The position numbers were made by a program, and so were the translations under genes. Below the pieces are notes generated by a model. That model was given only the letters and a program-made list of their open reading frames with translations, ran no database searches and was not told where the DNA came from. Shown here piece after piece: positions 1 to 6,455 of a stretch of 9,454 nucleotides of DNA; position 1 is the stretch's first letter; each line of letters begins with the position of its first letter. Origin of the DNA: an uncultured Treponema sp. (lineage in GTDB: Bacteria > Spirochaetota > Spirochaetia > Treponematales > Treponemataceae); NCBI GenBank assembly GCA_937900125.1, contig CALCEK010000061.1:1-9454 (forward strand), in the 5' to 3' direction.

Positions 1-1
1 T

Positions 2-1336
2 GTCAGTGGCATAAATGGTACTATCACGCTGCCTGCAGGTCTTACTTTCGTTCAAAATGAGAAAGGCAAGTATGGTACTGCTGACTATAATCGTTTGACC
101 GATAGCCATATTCTTACGGTGAATTTGGATAAGAGCAATTCTCAGGTGGCTAAGTTCACGATCTATTCCAGCACATCTAATATTAAAGGCACTGAAGGTG
201 CACTGTTCTCTATCATTGTAAAGGGTGCAGAGAATCTTCCTGCAAGTAGTAAGATTGTCATCAGCGATGTACACGCCACACCAAAGAGTGGTGTCATTGA
301 CTACACCATCAGCACAGAGGATATCATTGTGACTAATCCAGACATTGCTGCTGAAACAGAGGCAGAGGCTGCCCTCAAAGAACTGAAGGACAACTTTGCT
401 GCTGCTCAGGAAACACTGAAGGATTATGATGAGGCTATCCAAAAGGATTTGGCTGACGACGTGACTGCCATTGAAAGTGAAATCAAGGCTCTGGAAGAGG
501 CTGCTGCCACTTCTGTAAAGAACGGCACGGCTGCCAAGGATCTTCCAACTCTTAAGAGCGGTATCGCTGCAACACAAACAAAGGTAGATGCTCTCCTTGA
601 GGATGCTGCTGCTGCTAAGAAGGCTGCCGAGGATGCTGCCGCTGATGCCGAGGCTAAAGCAGCCGAGGCTGCTCAGTATCAGGCAAACAACGACGCTATT
701 GCAGCACTGAAGAAGAATTTGGACGAGGCTAAGACTGCTCTTGCTGGTGCAGGTTTGACTCAGTCTTCAGCTAAGGACGTAGAGAGTGTTAATGATGCAA
801 TCTCTAAACTCACAGTTAAGGTGGAATCTCAACATGTTGCTGGCAAGTCTGTAGAAGGAAAGGACGAGGTGGCTGAGGCTGTAGAGGCTGCTCAAGGTCA
901 GATCGATGCTTTGAATGCAGCAGCCAAGGCTGCTAACGACGCTCAGCATACTGCTGACAAGGCTGCCATCGAGAAGGTTCAGGAAGCCCTCAATGCAGTC
1001 GTTGAGACCATCAAGGGCTACGCCGAGGATGTACAGACGGCTCTCGCTGACGCCATCAAGGATGTTCAGGAAGCCATTGACGCCCTCACCGCCGCAGCCG
1101 ACGCTTCCTACGAGGCATACACTTCAGTGGCAGACGCCGAGACGCTCGCTGCCAACACTGCCGCCGCTCAGGCACAGGTTGACCAACTCGCAGCAGATGC
1201 CGCCGTCGCTCAGGAGGCATACGAGGCTGCTGCCGCCAACGAGGCACAGCACGAGGCAGACGCCAAGGCAGTCGAGGACGCTCAGAAGGCTCTCGATGAC
1301 GCCAAGGCAGCCATCGCAGAATATGCAGACGAAGTG
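2..1336 (+). CDS. Partial alanine-rich surface/secreted protein, cohesin-like domain plus repetitive coiled coil (Bacteroidota-like)
   Basis: The frame is open from base 2, so the 5' end is cut by the window; a TTG at 95 is only the first in-frame alternative start and I do not believe it. Bases 2 to about 345 encode a beta-rich segment (LPAGLTFVQ, NLDKSNSQVAKFTIYS, GTEGALFSIIVK, SSKIVISDV) that resembles the cohesin-like domains found in many secreted Prevotella/Bacteroides proteins. From about 345 on it is an Ala/Glu/Lys/Asp-rich, probably coiled-coil region. It contains a repeat of about 101 residues: ANDAQHTAD (932-958) recurs as ANEAQHEAD (1235-1261), and the first 34 residues of the two units align, with 16 identities by my count. 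The second unit stops abruptly after its 34th residue at base 1336, where V-ATPase sequence begins. No transmembrane segment or sorting signal is visible, as both ends are missing. Function unknown; extracellular adhesion or scaffold is a guess. Base composition is unlike the rest of the window (40 of 60 G+C at 1081-1140). Confidence 0.7.
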
Positions 1337-1345
1337 CGTGTTTGG
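1322..1345. other. Probable chimeric assembly junction
   Basis: Upstream of here the reading frame is an alanine-rich repeat protein; downstream it is V-ATPase subunit A. The second 101-residue repeat unit follows the first for 34 residues, to the Val codon at 1334-1336. It should then continue with something like QTALADAI, but gives RVWWDKFD, typical of the subunit A C-terminal region. Composition and codon choice change over the same few codons, from GCC/CTC/GAC-rich to A/T-rich. The frame is kept by chance (one in three) or by short shared sequence at the break. The exact breakpoint cannot be fixed, because both parents could encode a Tyr-x-x-Glu-Val-like stretch here. Confidence 0.8.
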
Positions 1346-1792
1346 TGGGACAAATTTGACCCATTGTGGGCAGAAATCCGCATAAAAGCACTCGATTTGC
1401 TAAAGCGGGAGCAGCGACTTGAACAAATAGTTCGGCTTATCGGTGCAGACGCACTTCCTGATAGCGATAGACTCATTTTGTCAGTTGCAGAGATGATAAA
1501 AAATGGCTTTTTGCAACAAAGTGCCTTTGATGCAATCGACCAATATTCTGTTCCAGAAAAACAGGTTGCTCTTCTTGCTATAATAATGAATTATTATGAT
1601 TTGGCACTCAAAGTTATAAAAGCTGGGTGTCCGCTCATAAAAGTAAACGAACTTTCTGTAAAAACTGAAATTATTCGGGCAAAATCTGTTGTTCCAAATG
1701 ATTCTTTGGATTCGTTGACAACGATTCAAAATCACCTTGAAGACCAGATGGGCGAACTTGAGCGGCAATACCGCAAGGATGCAGTTGTATGA
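1337..1792 (+). CDS. atpA: V/A-type ATPase subunit A, C-terminal fragment (5' part missing)
   Basis: These ~151 codons are the C-terminal helical domain of the catalytic A subunit of a V/A-type ATPase, which normally has about 580-600 residues. Recognisable family features are WWDKFDPLWAEIR, the EQIVRLIGADALPDSDRL helix pair and FLQQSAFDAIDQYS. The P-loop nucleotide-binding domain, the bulge domain and the N-terminal barrel are all absent, replaced upstream by unrelated sequence. In the complex, A alternates with B in the A3B3 head and hydrolyses or makes ATP, driving the D-containing shaft. The gene ends in an ATGA overlap with atpB, so the 3' end and operon order are native. As it stands the reading frame would not give a working subunit; I consider the missing part lost to a chimeric join rather than deleted in the organism. 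Confidence 0.88.
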   Translation, partial: RVWWDKFDPLWAEIRIKALDLLKREQRLEQIVRLIGADALPDSDRLILSVAEMIKNGFLQQSAFDAIDQYSVPEKQVALLAIIMNYYDLALKVIKAGCPLIKVNELSVKTEIIRAKSVVPNDSLDSLTTIQNHLEDQMGELERQYRKDAVV

Positions 1793-3174
1793 AAGGACTT
1801 GAATATAGAGGATTATCTGGAGTAGACGGACCGATTGTGGTTGTTCAGCGAACACCAGATTCTTTTTACGATGAAGTTGTCTATGTTCGTGACAAAAATG
1901 GAGAAAAAAAAACAGGGAGAATCATCGACATAAATGAAACTACGGCTGTCGTTCAAATTTTTGGTTCTACAACGGGACTTGATTTGGACTCTACAACAGT
2001 TGAGTTCCTTGACCGCCCAATGGAATTGCGCGTTGGACAAGGACTTTTGGGACGCATTTTTAATGGTTTAGGTGAACCAATTGACGGCTATCCAGAGATA
2101 ATTTCTAGTAAAAAGGTCAATGTAAATGGGAATCCTATAAATCCGTATGCCCGTGTGTACCCGCGCGATTTTATTCAAACAGGTATTTCTTCTATTGACG
2201 GAATGAATACGCTTATACGCGGACAAAAATTGCCTATTTTTAGCGGAAACGGACTCCCTCACAACAAATTGGCAGCGCAAATTATTCGGCAGGCAAAATT
2301 GCTTAATTCCGATGAGCAATTTGTTATGGTTTTTGCAGGAATGGGAATAAAATACGATGTTGCTCAATTTTTTAAGCATACATTTGAGGAATCGGGTGTT
2401 TTGAGCAAAGTTGTTATGTTCCAATCACTTGCGGACGCGCCTTCGATTGAACGCATAATTACACCACGCTGTGCGCTTACTGCGGCAGAATATCTTGCAT
2501 TTGAATGTAATATGCACGTTCTTGTTGTGATGACGGATATGACAAACTATTGTGAAGCCCTCCGAGAAATTTCTACAACACGTGGCGAAGTTCCTGGCAG
2601 AAAAGGTTATCCTGGCTATTTGTATTCAAATTTAGCTGAATTGTATGAACGGGCGGGAAAAATTCAGGGAAGTTCTGGTTCAATAACACAAATTCCAATT
2701 CTCACAATGCCAAATGATGATATAAGCCATCCAATTCCAGACCTTACGGGTTATATAACAGAAGGTCAAATCGTTTTGGATAGAGAATTGAACCAAAAAG
2801 GAATGTATCCTCCAGTTAGCGGACTTCCTTCTTTGAGTCGTTTAATGAAAGACGGAATCGGAGAGGGAATGACGCGCGAAGACCACGCTTCTGTTTCAAG
2901 TCAGCTTTTTGCTTCTTATTCAAAAGTAAAGAGCATTCGAAATCTTGCGGCAATCATTGGCGAAGAAGAACTTTCTGACCTTGACAAATTATACTTAAAA
3001 TTCGGCAATGAACTTGAGCAAAAGTTTTTCACTCAAGGCGAATACGAGGATAGAACTATAGCGCAAACACTTGATTTGGGCTGGAAAATTCTTTCAATTT
3101 TACCAAAAGACGAATTGTATCGAATAAAGTCTGAATTGATTGAAAAATATCTTCCAACGGAAGAGGTGTCTTAA
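1789..3174 (+). CDS. atpB: V/A-type ATPase subunit B (non-catalytic, regulatory)
   Basis: A full-length 461-residue B subunit of the V/A-type rotary ATPase, cytoplasmic, forming the A3B3 head with subunit A. The ATG overlaps the atpA stop (ATGA, 1789-1792). Visible features: the N-terminal beta-barrel (residues ~1-75, YRGLSGVDGPIVVV); a degenerate P-loop region, SGNGLPHNK (152-160), in place of GxxxxGKT, which is the hallmark of the non-catalytic B subunit; the conserved block EVPGRKGYPGYLYSNLAELY; ITQIPILTMPNDDISHPIPD; and SLSRLM with Arg351, which by family analogy is the arginine finger contributed to the neighbouring A-subunit active site. Length is normal for bacterial and archaeal B subunits (about 430-480). 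The following gene starts inside its stop codon, implying translational coupling. Whether the pump moves protons or sodium cannot be told from the head subunits. Confidence 0.96.
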   Translation: MKGLEYRGLSGVDGPIVVVQRTPDSFYDEVVYVRDKNGEKKTGRIIDINETTAVVQIFGSTTGLDLDSTTVEFLDRPMELRVGQGLLGRIFNGLGEPIDGYPEIISSKKVNVNGNPINPYARVYPRDFIQTGISSIDGMNTLIRGQKLPIFSGNGLPHNKLAAQIIRQAKLLNSDEQFVMVFAGMGIKYDVAQFFKHTFEESGVLSKVVMFQSLADAPSIERIITPRCALTAAEYLAFECNMHVLVVMTDMTNYCEALREISTTRGEVPGRKGYPGYLYSNLAELYERAGKIQGSSGSITQIPILTMPNDDISHPIPDLTGYITEGQIVLDRELNQKGMYPPVSGLPSLSRLMKDGIGEGMTREDHASVSSQLFASYSKVKSIRNLAAIIGEEELSDLDKLYLKFGNELEQKFFTQGEYEDRTIAQTLDLGWKILSILPKDELYRIKSELIEKYLPTEEVS

Positions 3175-3797
3175 TGGCAAAACTAAATGTTGCTCCAACA
3201 AAGTCAAATTTGCTCGCTATAAAAGAACAGCTTGCTGTTAGTATGGAAGGTTATGACCTTCTTGAACAAAAGCGTGAAATTCTTGTTATGGAACTTATGC
3301 ATTTAGTTGACCAAGTAAAGCTCCTTGAACGCGACATAGACAAATGTATAGAAAAAGCCTATCCCGCACTTAAGCGAATGCTTATGACAGTTGGTGGAGA
3401 CCAAGTTGAGCGTATTGCCCACGCTGTTGATTATAAATTTGAAATTACAAAAAAGCCCGTTGTTATAGGTGGAATGAGTTTTACAGGAATCGAGGTTCAG
3501 CTTCCGAAAAGGGAATTGTTTTCATCATTTTTGGGAACATTTCCTGATAGCGATGAAGTTATGCAGGATTTTTTTGAACTTTTGACGCTTTTAACGCAAA
3601 TGGCGAGCATTAGGACAATTGTTTGGCGACTTGCAATGGAAGTTAAAAAAACACAACGCAGAGTCAACGCACTTGACAAAATGGTTATTCCGCAAGACAG
3701 GGAAACTGTAAAATACATAGAAAGCGTGTTGGAAGAACGCGAAAGGGATAACGTTTTTGTCCTAAAATCCCTAAAAAATCGTCAGGGGGCAAAATGA
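3174..3797 (+). CDS. atpD: V/A-type ATPase subunit D (central shaft)
   Basis: A 207-residue subunit D, the long antiparallel coiled coil that rotates inside the A3B3 head and couples ATP turnover to the membrane ring. The N-terminus (AKLNVAPTKSNLLAIKEQLAVSMEGYDLLEQKREILVMELM) is the characteristic start of the first long helix. The C-terminal helix includes RRVNALDKMVIPQ, matching the family pattern RRVNALE-x-x-x-IP, followed by a long helix rich in Glu and Arg. Length fits the family (about 200-220). ATG 3174 shares its A with the TAA of atpB, so the two are coupled. Its own TGA overlaps the next gene by four bases. In many operons of this type the genes for I and K follow; here they do not, and a UspA-like gene takes that place. 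Confidence 0.95.
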   Translation: MAKLNVAPTKSNLLAIKEQLAVSMEGYDLLEQKREILVMELMHLVDQVKLLERDIDKCIEKAYPALKRMLMTVGGDQVERIAHAVDYKFEITKKPVVIGGMSFTGIEVQLPKRELFSSFLGTFPDSDEVMQDFFELLTLLTQMASIRTIVWRLAMEVKKTQRRVNALDKMVIPQDRETVKYIESVLEERERDNVFVLKSLKNRQGAK

Positions 3798-4291
3798 TAA
3801 AGTCGCTTTTTCAAAAAGTTATGGTTGCTTACAATGGTTCAAAATCATCGTTGCAAGCTGTGTTGTATGCTATCCTTATGGCTAAACTATACAAATGTCA
3901 AGTAAAAGTTGTTTATGTTGTGGATACGGAAACAATCAAAAAACTTTTGCTTACAAAATTTATGGTGCGCGAAGAAGGTGATTCTTTGACTGTGGGGCTT
4001 GAATCAGATGGAAAGCGGAATCTTGATTATGTTACGAATCTGGCAAAATCAAAAGGGATAAAAATCGAAACTGAATTGCGCAAAGGTTCTGTTTGGGCTG
4101 AGGTTATTTCTGCAGCAGATGATTATAAGGCTAATTTAATTTTGCTCGGTGGACACGGACTTGAAAAACAACGGTCAACCTTGCAACGCGATGTTATTAG
4201 TGCGCAAGATAGCGAAATTATAGGCAGTGCGCATTGCTCTGTTATGGTTGTTCGGCAAGAATATCTTGAACAACTCTTTAAACTTGTATAG
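3794..4291 (+). CDS. Universal stress protein (UspA) family protein in the V-ATPase operon
   Basis: A 165-residue single-domain UspA-like protein, cytoplasmic. It opens with the usual first strand and turn, VMVAYNGS (Asn14 where many members have Asp), then an amphipathic helix and KVVYVVD. Near the C-terminus it has NLILLGGHG and CSVMVVR, matching the family pattern LIVxGxxG and CPVxVV. The ATP-binding signature G-x2-G-x9-G-S/T is only half kept: Gly119 and Gly122 are present, but positions 132-133 are Arg-Asp. It may therefore not bind ATP in the MJ0577 manner and could act as a non-ATP-binding partner protein. The ATG overlaps the atpD stop (ATGA) and a GGGGG ribosome site lies at 3784-3788, so it is coupled to the ATPase. 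A regulatory role on the pump is inference from position only. The gene is the last of the operon; a weak terminator follows. Confidence 0.85.
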   Translation: MIKSLFQKVMVAYNGSKSSLQAVLYAILMAKLYKCQVKVVYVVDTETIKKLLLTKFMVREEGDSLTVGLESDGKRNLDYVTNLAKSKGIKIETELRKGSVWAEVISAADDYKANLILLGGHGLEKQRSTLQRDVISAQDSEIIGSAHCSVMVVRQEYLEQLFKLV

Positions 4292-4296
4292 TAGTC

Positions 4297-4329
4297 TTTT
4301 GTTTATATAACAAAAAATTATTTTTTTTT
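4297..4329 (+). terminator. Weak Rho-independent-type terminator after the ATPase/Usp operon
   Basis: TTTTGTT (4297-4303) and AACAAAA (4309-4315) form a 7-bp stem with a 5-base loop just after the usp stop. A run of nine T follows at 4321-4329, five bases beyond the stem. The stem is almost entirely A/T, so it is weak; the placement between two transcription units is the main support. Confidence 0.45.
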
Positions 4330-4358
4330 AAGAATTCTTATTTAAAATAGTGTATACT
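4329..4358 (+). promoter_or_regulatory. Promoter of the two-component operon with a 12-bp palindrome
   Basis: A good -10 hexamer TATACT lies at 4353-4358, directly preceded by TG (4351-4352). There is no convincing -35; the place where it should be is covered by the perfect 12-bp palindrome TAAGAATTCTTA (4329-4340), a plausible operator, possibly for the response regulator itself or another dimeric activator. Only eight bases separate the -10 from the ATG at 4367, and there is no Shine-Dalgarno sequence, so the transcript probably starts at or within a few bases of the start codon. Confidence 0.5.
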
Positions 4359-4366
4359 AAAGTATT

Positions 4367-5044
4367 ATGAGATTATTACTTGTAGAAGACGAAATTCACC
4401 TTTCACAAGCATTGGTGGAAATTTTTCAAAAAAATCGTTATGGTGTAGACGCGGTGTACACTGGTCCTGAGGGATTAAAATATGCTCACAGCGGTATTTA
4501 TGATGCTATCATTCTTGATATAATGTTACCAGGAATGGATGGAATCTCTATATTAAAAACGCTTAGAGAAGAAAAAAATCAAGTACCTGTTCTTTTGCTT
4601 ACTGCAAAGGATGATATTGCTGATAAGGTAAAAGGATTAGATTGCGGTGCTGATGATTACATGACTAAGCCTTTTAGTACAGACGAATTGTTGGCTCGTG
4701 TGCGTGCGCTTACAAGACGCAAAGGTGAGGTAAAAGAAACTCTTGTAACATTTGGAGACATCATTTTAAATAGAAATAATTGTGAATTGCAAAAAATTGA
4801 TGGCGAAACAATTAAACTTTCCTTAAAAGAGTTTCAAATTGTTGAGTTGCTTTTTGAAAATCCGCGCCAAATTATCAAAAAAGAGCGAATCATAGAAAAA
4901 ATTTGGGGCGGCGATAGTGATGCCGAATATAATAATGTTGAAGTTTACATTTCTTTTATACGAAAAAAAATGGAACAGTTAAAAGTAAACACATATATTC
5001 GTACAGCGCGTGGCATAGGTTATTCTTTAGAAGAAGGAAAATAG
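4367..5044 (+). CDS. OmpR/PhoB-family response regulator
   Basis: A 225-residue DNA-binding response regulator that should be phosphorylated by the adjacent kinase. The receiver domain spans residues 1 to about 118 with all the expected residues: acidic Glu7/Asp8, phospho-acceptor Asp51 (in ILDIMLPGMDG), Thr79 and Lys101 (in TKPF). The C-terminal winged helix (about 128-222) carries LSLKEFQIVELLFENP, VEVYISFIRKKME and IRTARGIGYSLE, the standard OmpR/PhoB recognition-helix and wing pattern. Length is typical. The start lies eight bases after a -10 box and lacks a ribosome binding site, implying leaderless initiation. The stop is followed after nine bases by the kinase gene, so the two are an operon. 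The signal and target genes cannot be read from the sequence; the palindrome just upstream makes autoregulation possible. Family assignment is secure, orthology to a named regulator is not. Confidence 0.94.
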   Translation: MRLLLVEDEIHLSQALVEIFQKNRYGVDAVYTGPEGLKYAHSGIYDAIILDIMLPGMDGISILKTLREEKNQVPVLLLTAKDDIADKVKGLDCGADDYMTKPFSTDELLARVRALTRRKGEVKETLVTFGDIILNRNNCELQKIDGETIKLSLKEFQIVELLFENPRQIIKKERIIEKIWGGDSDAEYNNVEVYISFIRKKMEQLKVNTYIRTARGIGYSLEEGK

Positions 5045-5053
5045 GACTCTGTA

Positions 5054-6397
5054 ATGACTACAGATGTCTTCCTCCAACTTAGATGGAAGCTTTCTCTTAG
5101 CATTCTGCTTGTTTTGTCGTTGGTTTTATTAACAATAATTGGTTCTTTTAACCTTTATTTAATAGCTACAAACAAGCAGGAGGCTAGTCATTTTATTGAT
5201 GAAATTGAGCTAAATAATGGGCGCTTAGGGATTCTGGATAAACGTTTTTCGGAAGATTTTAGTTTTGAAAAACATGGTGTAAAACCACCGCCAAAGCCTA
5301 TGAATCCAGAAAAAAAATCTATTTTGATTGATTTTCTAGAAAATTTTTACCCTTTTAGAGCTTCTTTTGTTGGGTTTCGTAATTTTTTTACCGCCTACAT
5401 TGATTCAAATGGTAAAATTCAAGAAATCGTTTCTCCATTTTATGGAACAATGGGCGAACAAATGGAAAAACAACTTGTCAATTATATAGTGTCTACGGAG
5501 AAAGCAAATGGCTTGTATCGCGGTTTTTCTTGGAGAATCCATTCGTATGAAGACGAAAAACGACTTTTAATCATTCTTGACAGGGCAAATGAACTTAATC
5601 AGGAAAAACGCTTTGTTTTAGCTTCGCTTCTTTTGTTTATTTTTAGTCTTGGAATTATGTTCGGTTTGACTTTGCTTTTTACACGTTGGGCTTCCCGCCC
5701 GATTCAAGAGGCATTTTACGCGCAAAAGCAGTTTATTGCAGACGCAAGCCACGAGTTAAAAACGCCAATTGCGGTTATTGGTGCAAATATTGACGTTTTG
5801 GAGCAAGATAGTCAATTTTCTAGGAACAAATGGTTGGGTTACATAAAAACGGAAAATGCCCGTATGGGAACTCTTGTAAAAGATATGCTATATCTTGCAA
5901 AAGATGACGCAGGAAAGTTGGAATATGATCGCATTCCGTTTGATTTTTGTGATGCAATCGCCCGTTCTGTTTTGCCATTTGAAAGTGTGGCTTTTGAGGA
6001 TGGAAAAAAACTCCAAATGAATCTTCCAAAACAAATTATTTATGTTGTCGGTGATGAAGAAAAAATTCGGCAAGTTGTCATAATACTCGTTGATAATGCC
6101 TTAAAAAATTCTGAAAATGGAGCGTTAATTCGCGTTTCTATTGCGCAAGAAGGCGCAAAATGTTATCTAAAAGTTTACAATACGGGAATGGGGATTTCGC
6201 CTCTTGACCAAAAGAAAATTTTTAATCGATTTTACAGAGCTGATTCTTCTAGGGCAAGAACGACTGGCGGTTATGGCTTAGGACTTTCTATTGCGCAGTC
6301 AATCGTGTTTGCGCATCACGGGAAAATTTCGGTTGAAAGTGAAGAAGGAAAATATGCGGAATTTACCATTTGTTTACCTTGTGCAGAAAAAATATAA
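5054..6397 (+). CDS. Membrane sensor histidine kinase, partner of the upstream regulator
   Basis: A 447-residue inner-membrane sensor kinase. Topology: short cytoplasmic N-terminus, membrane helix ~13-37, a periplasmic sensor of ~150 residues (about 38-184) containing a proline-rich KPPPKP stretch and no domain I recognise, then membrane helix ~187-209. The HisKA domain follows, with H-box FIADASHELKTPIAV and phospho-acceptor His233. The HATPase_c domain has the N-box (DNALKNS, Asn348), a G1 box NTGMG in which Asn376 replaces the usual Asp, the F-box (IFNRFYRADSSR) and the G2 box GYGLGL (406-411). The Asn variant at G1 is seen in other working kinases (CusS-like, VxNxG), so the enzyme is probably active. 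ATG 5054 has AGGA at 5043-5046 and lies nine bases after the regulator stop. A short hairpin follows the stop. The stimulus is unknown. Confidence 0.93.
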   Translation: MTTDVFLQLRWKLSLSILLVLSLVLLTIIGSFNLYLIATNKQEASHFIDEIELNNGRLGILDKRFSEDFSFEKHGVKPPPKPMNPEKKSILIDFLENFYPFRASFVGFRNFFTAYIDSNGKIQEIVSPFYGTMGEQMEKQLVNYIVSTEKANGLYRGFSWRIHSYEDEKRLLIILDRANELNQEKRFVLASLLLFIFSLGIMFGLTLLFTRWASRPIQEAFYAQKQFIADASHELKTPIAVIGANIDVLEQDSQFSRNKWLGYIKTENARMGTLVKDMLYLAKDDAGKLEYDRIPFDFCDAIARSVLPFESVAFEDGKKLQMNLPKQIIYVVGDEEKIRQVVIILVDNALKNSENGALIRVSIAQEGAKCYLKVYNTGMGISPLDQKKIFNRFYRADSSRARTTGGYGLGLSIAQSIVFAHHGKISVESEEGKYAEFTICLPCAEKI

Positions 6398-6437
6398 GGG
6401 TATCTTAAAAACTCAAAAAAGAGCTTTTAAAATTCCC
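6398..6437. repeat. Imperfect hairpin between the kinase gene and dapL
   Basis: Starting one base after the kinase stop, a 17-base arm (6398-6414) can pair with 6421-6437 around an AAAAAA loop, with 14 of 17 positions matched; the core is TTAAAAACTC against GAGCTTTTAA, capped by GGG/CCC. No T-run follows, so it is not a textbook terminator. It lies only a few bases ahead of the dapL ribosome site, so it could shield a 3' end, weaken read-through or affect dapL translation. Confidence 0.4.
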
Positions 6438-6455
6438 AAATAAAGAGAGGTGTAT

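Noticed and set aside
915..1385. Arg/Ser/Pro-rich plus-strand open frame
   Set aside because: Out-of-frame shadow of the same repetitive Ala-rich gene, low-complexity and without family features.
1086..1391. Arg/Pro-rich minus-strand open frame
   Set aside because: It is the antisense of the alanine-rich repeat; the Arg-rich product is what GC-rich Ala/Asp/Gln codons give on the other strand, and it has no ribosome site.
95..1792. A novel natural fusion of an adhesin-like protein with a V-ATPase subunit
   Set aside because: The repeat unit is interrupted exactly where subunit A begins, composition switches there, and the catalytic domain of subunit A would be missing. Misassembly explains all of this more simply.
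1481..2424. Minus-strand open frames opposite atpA and atpB
   Set aside because: They lie wholly within conserved ATPase genes, show no family similarity and lack ribosome sites.
5820..6073. Minus-strand open frames opposite the histidine kinase
   Set aside because: They are shadows of the conserved HisKA/HATPase coding region with no independent support.
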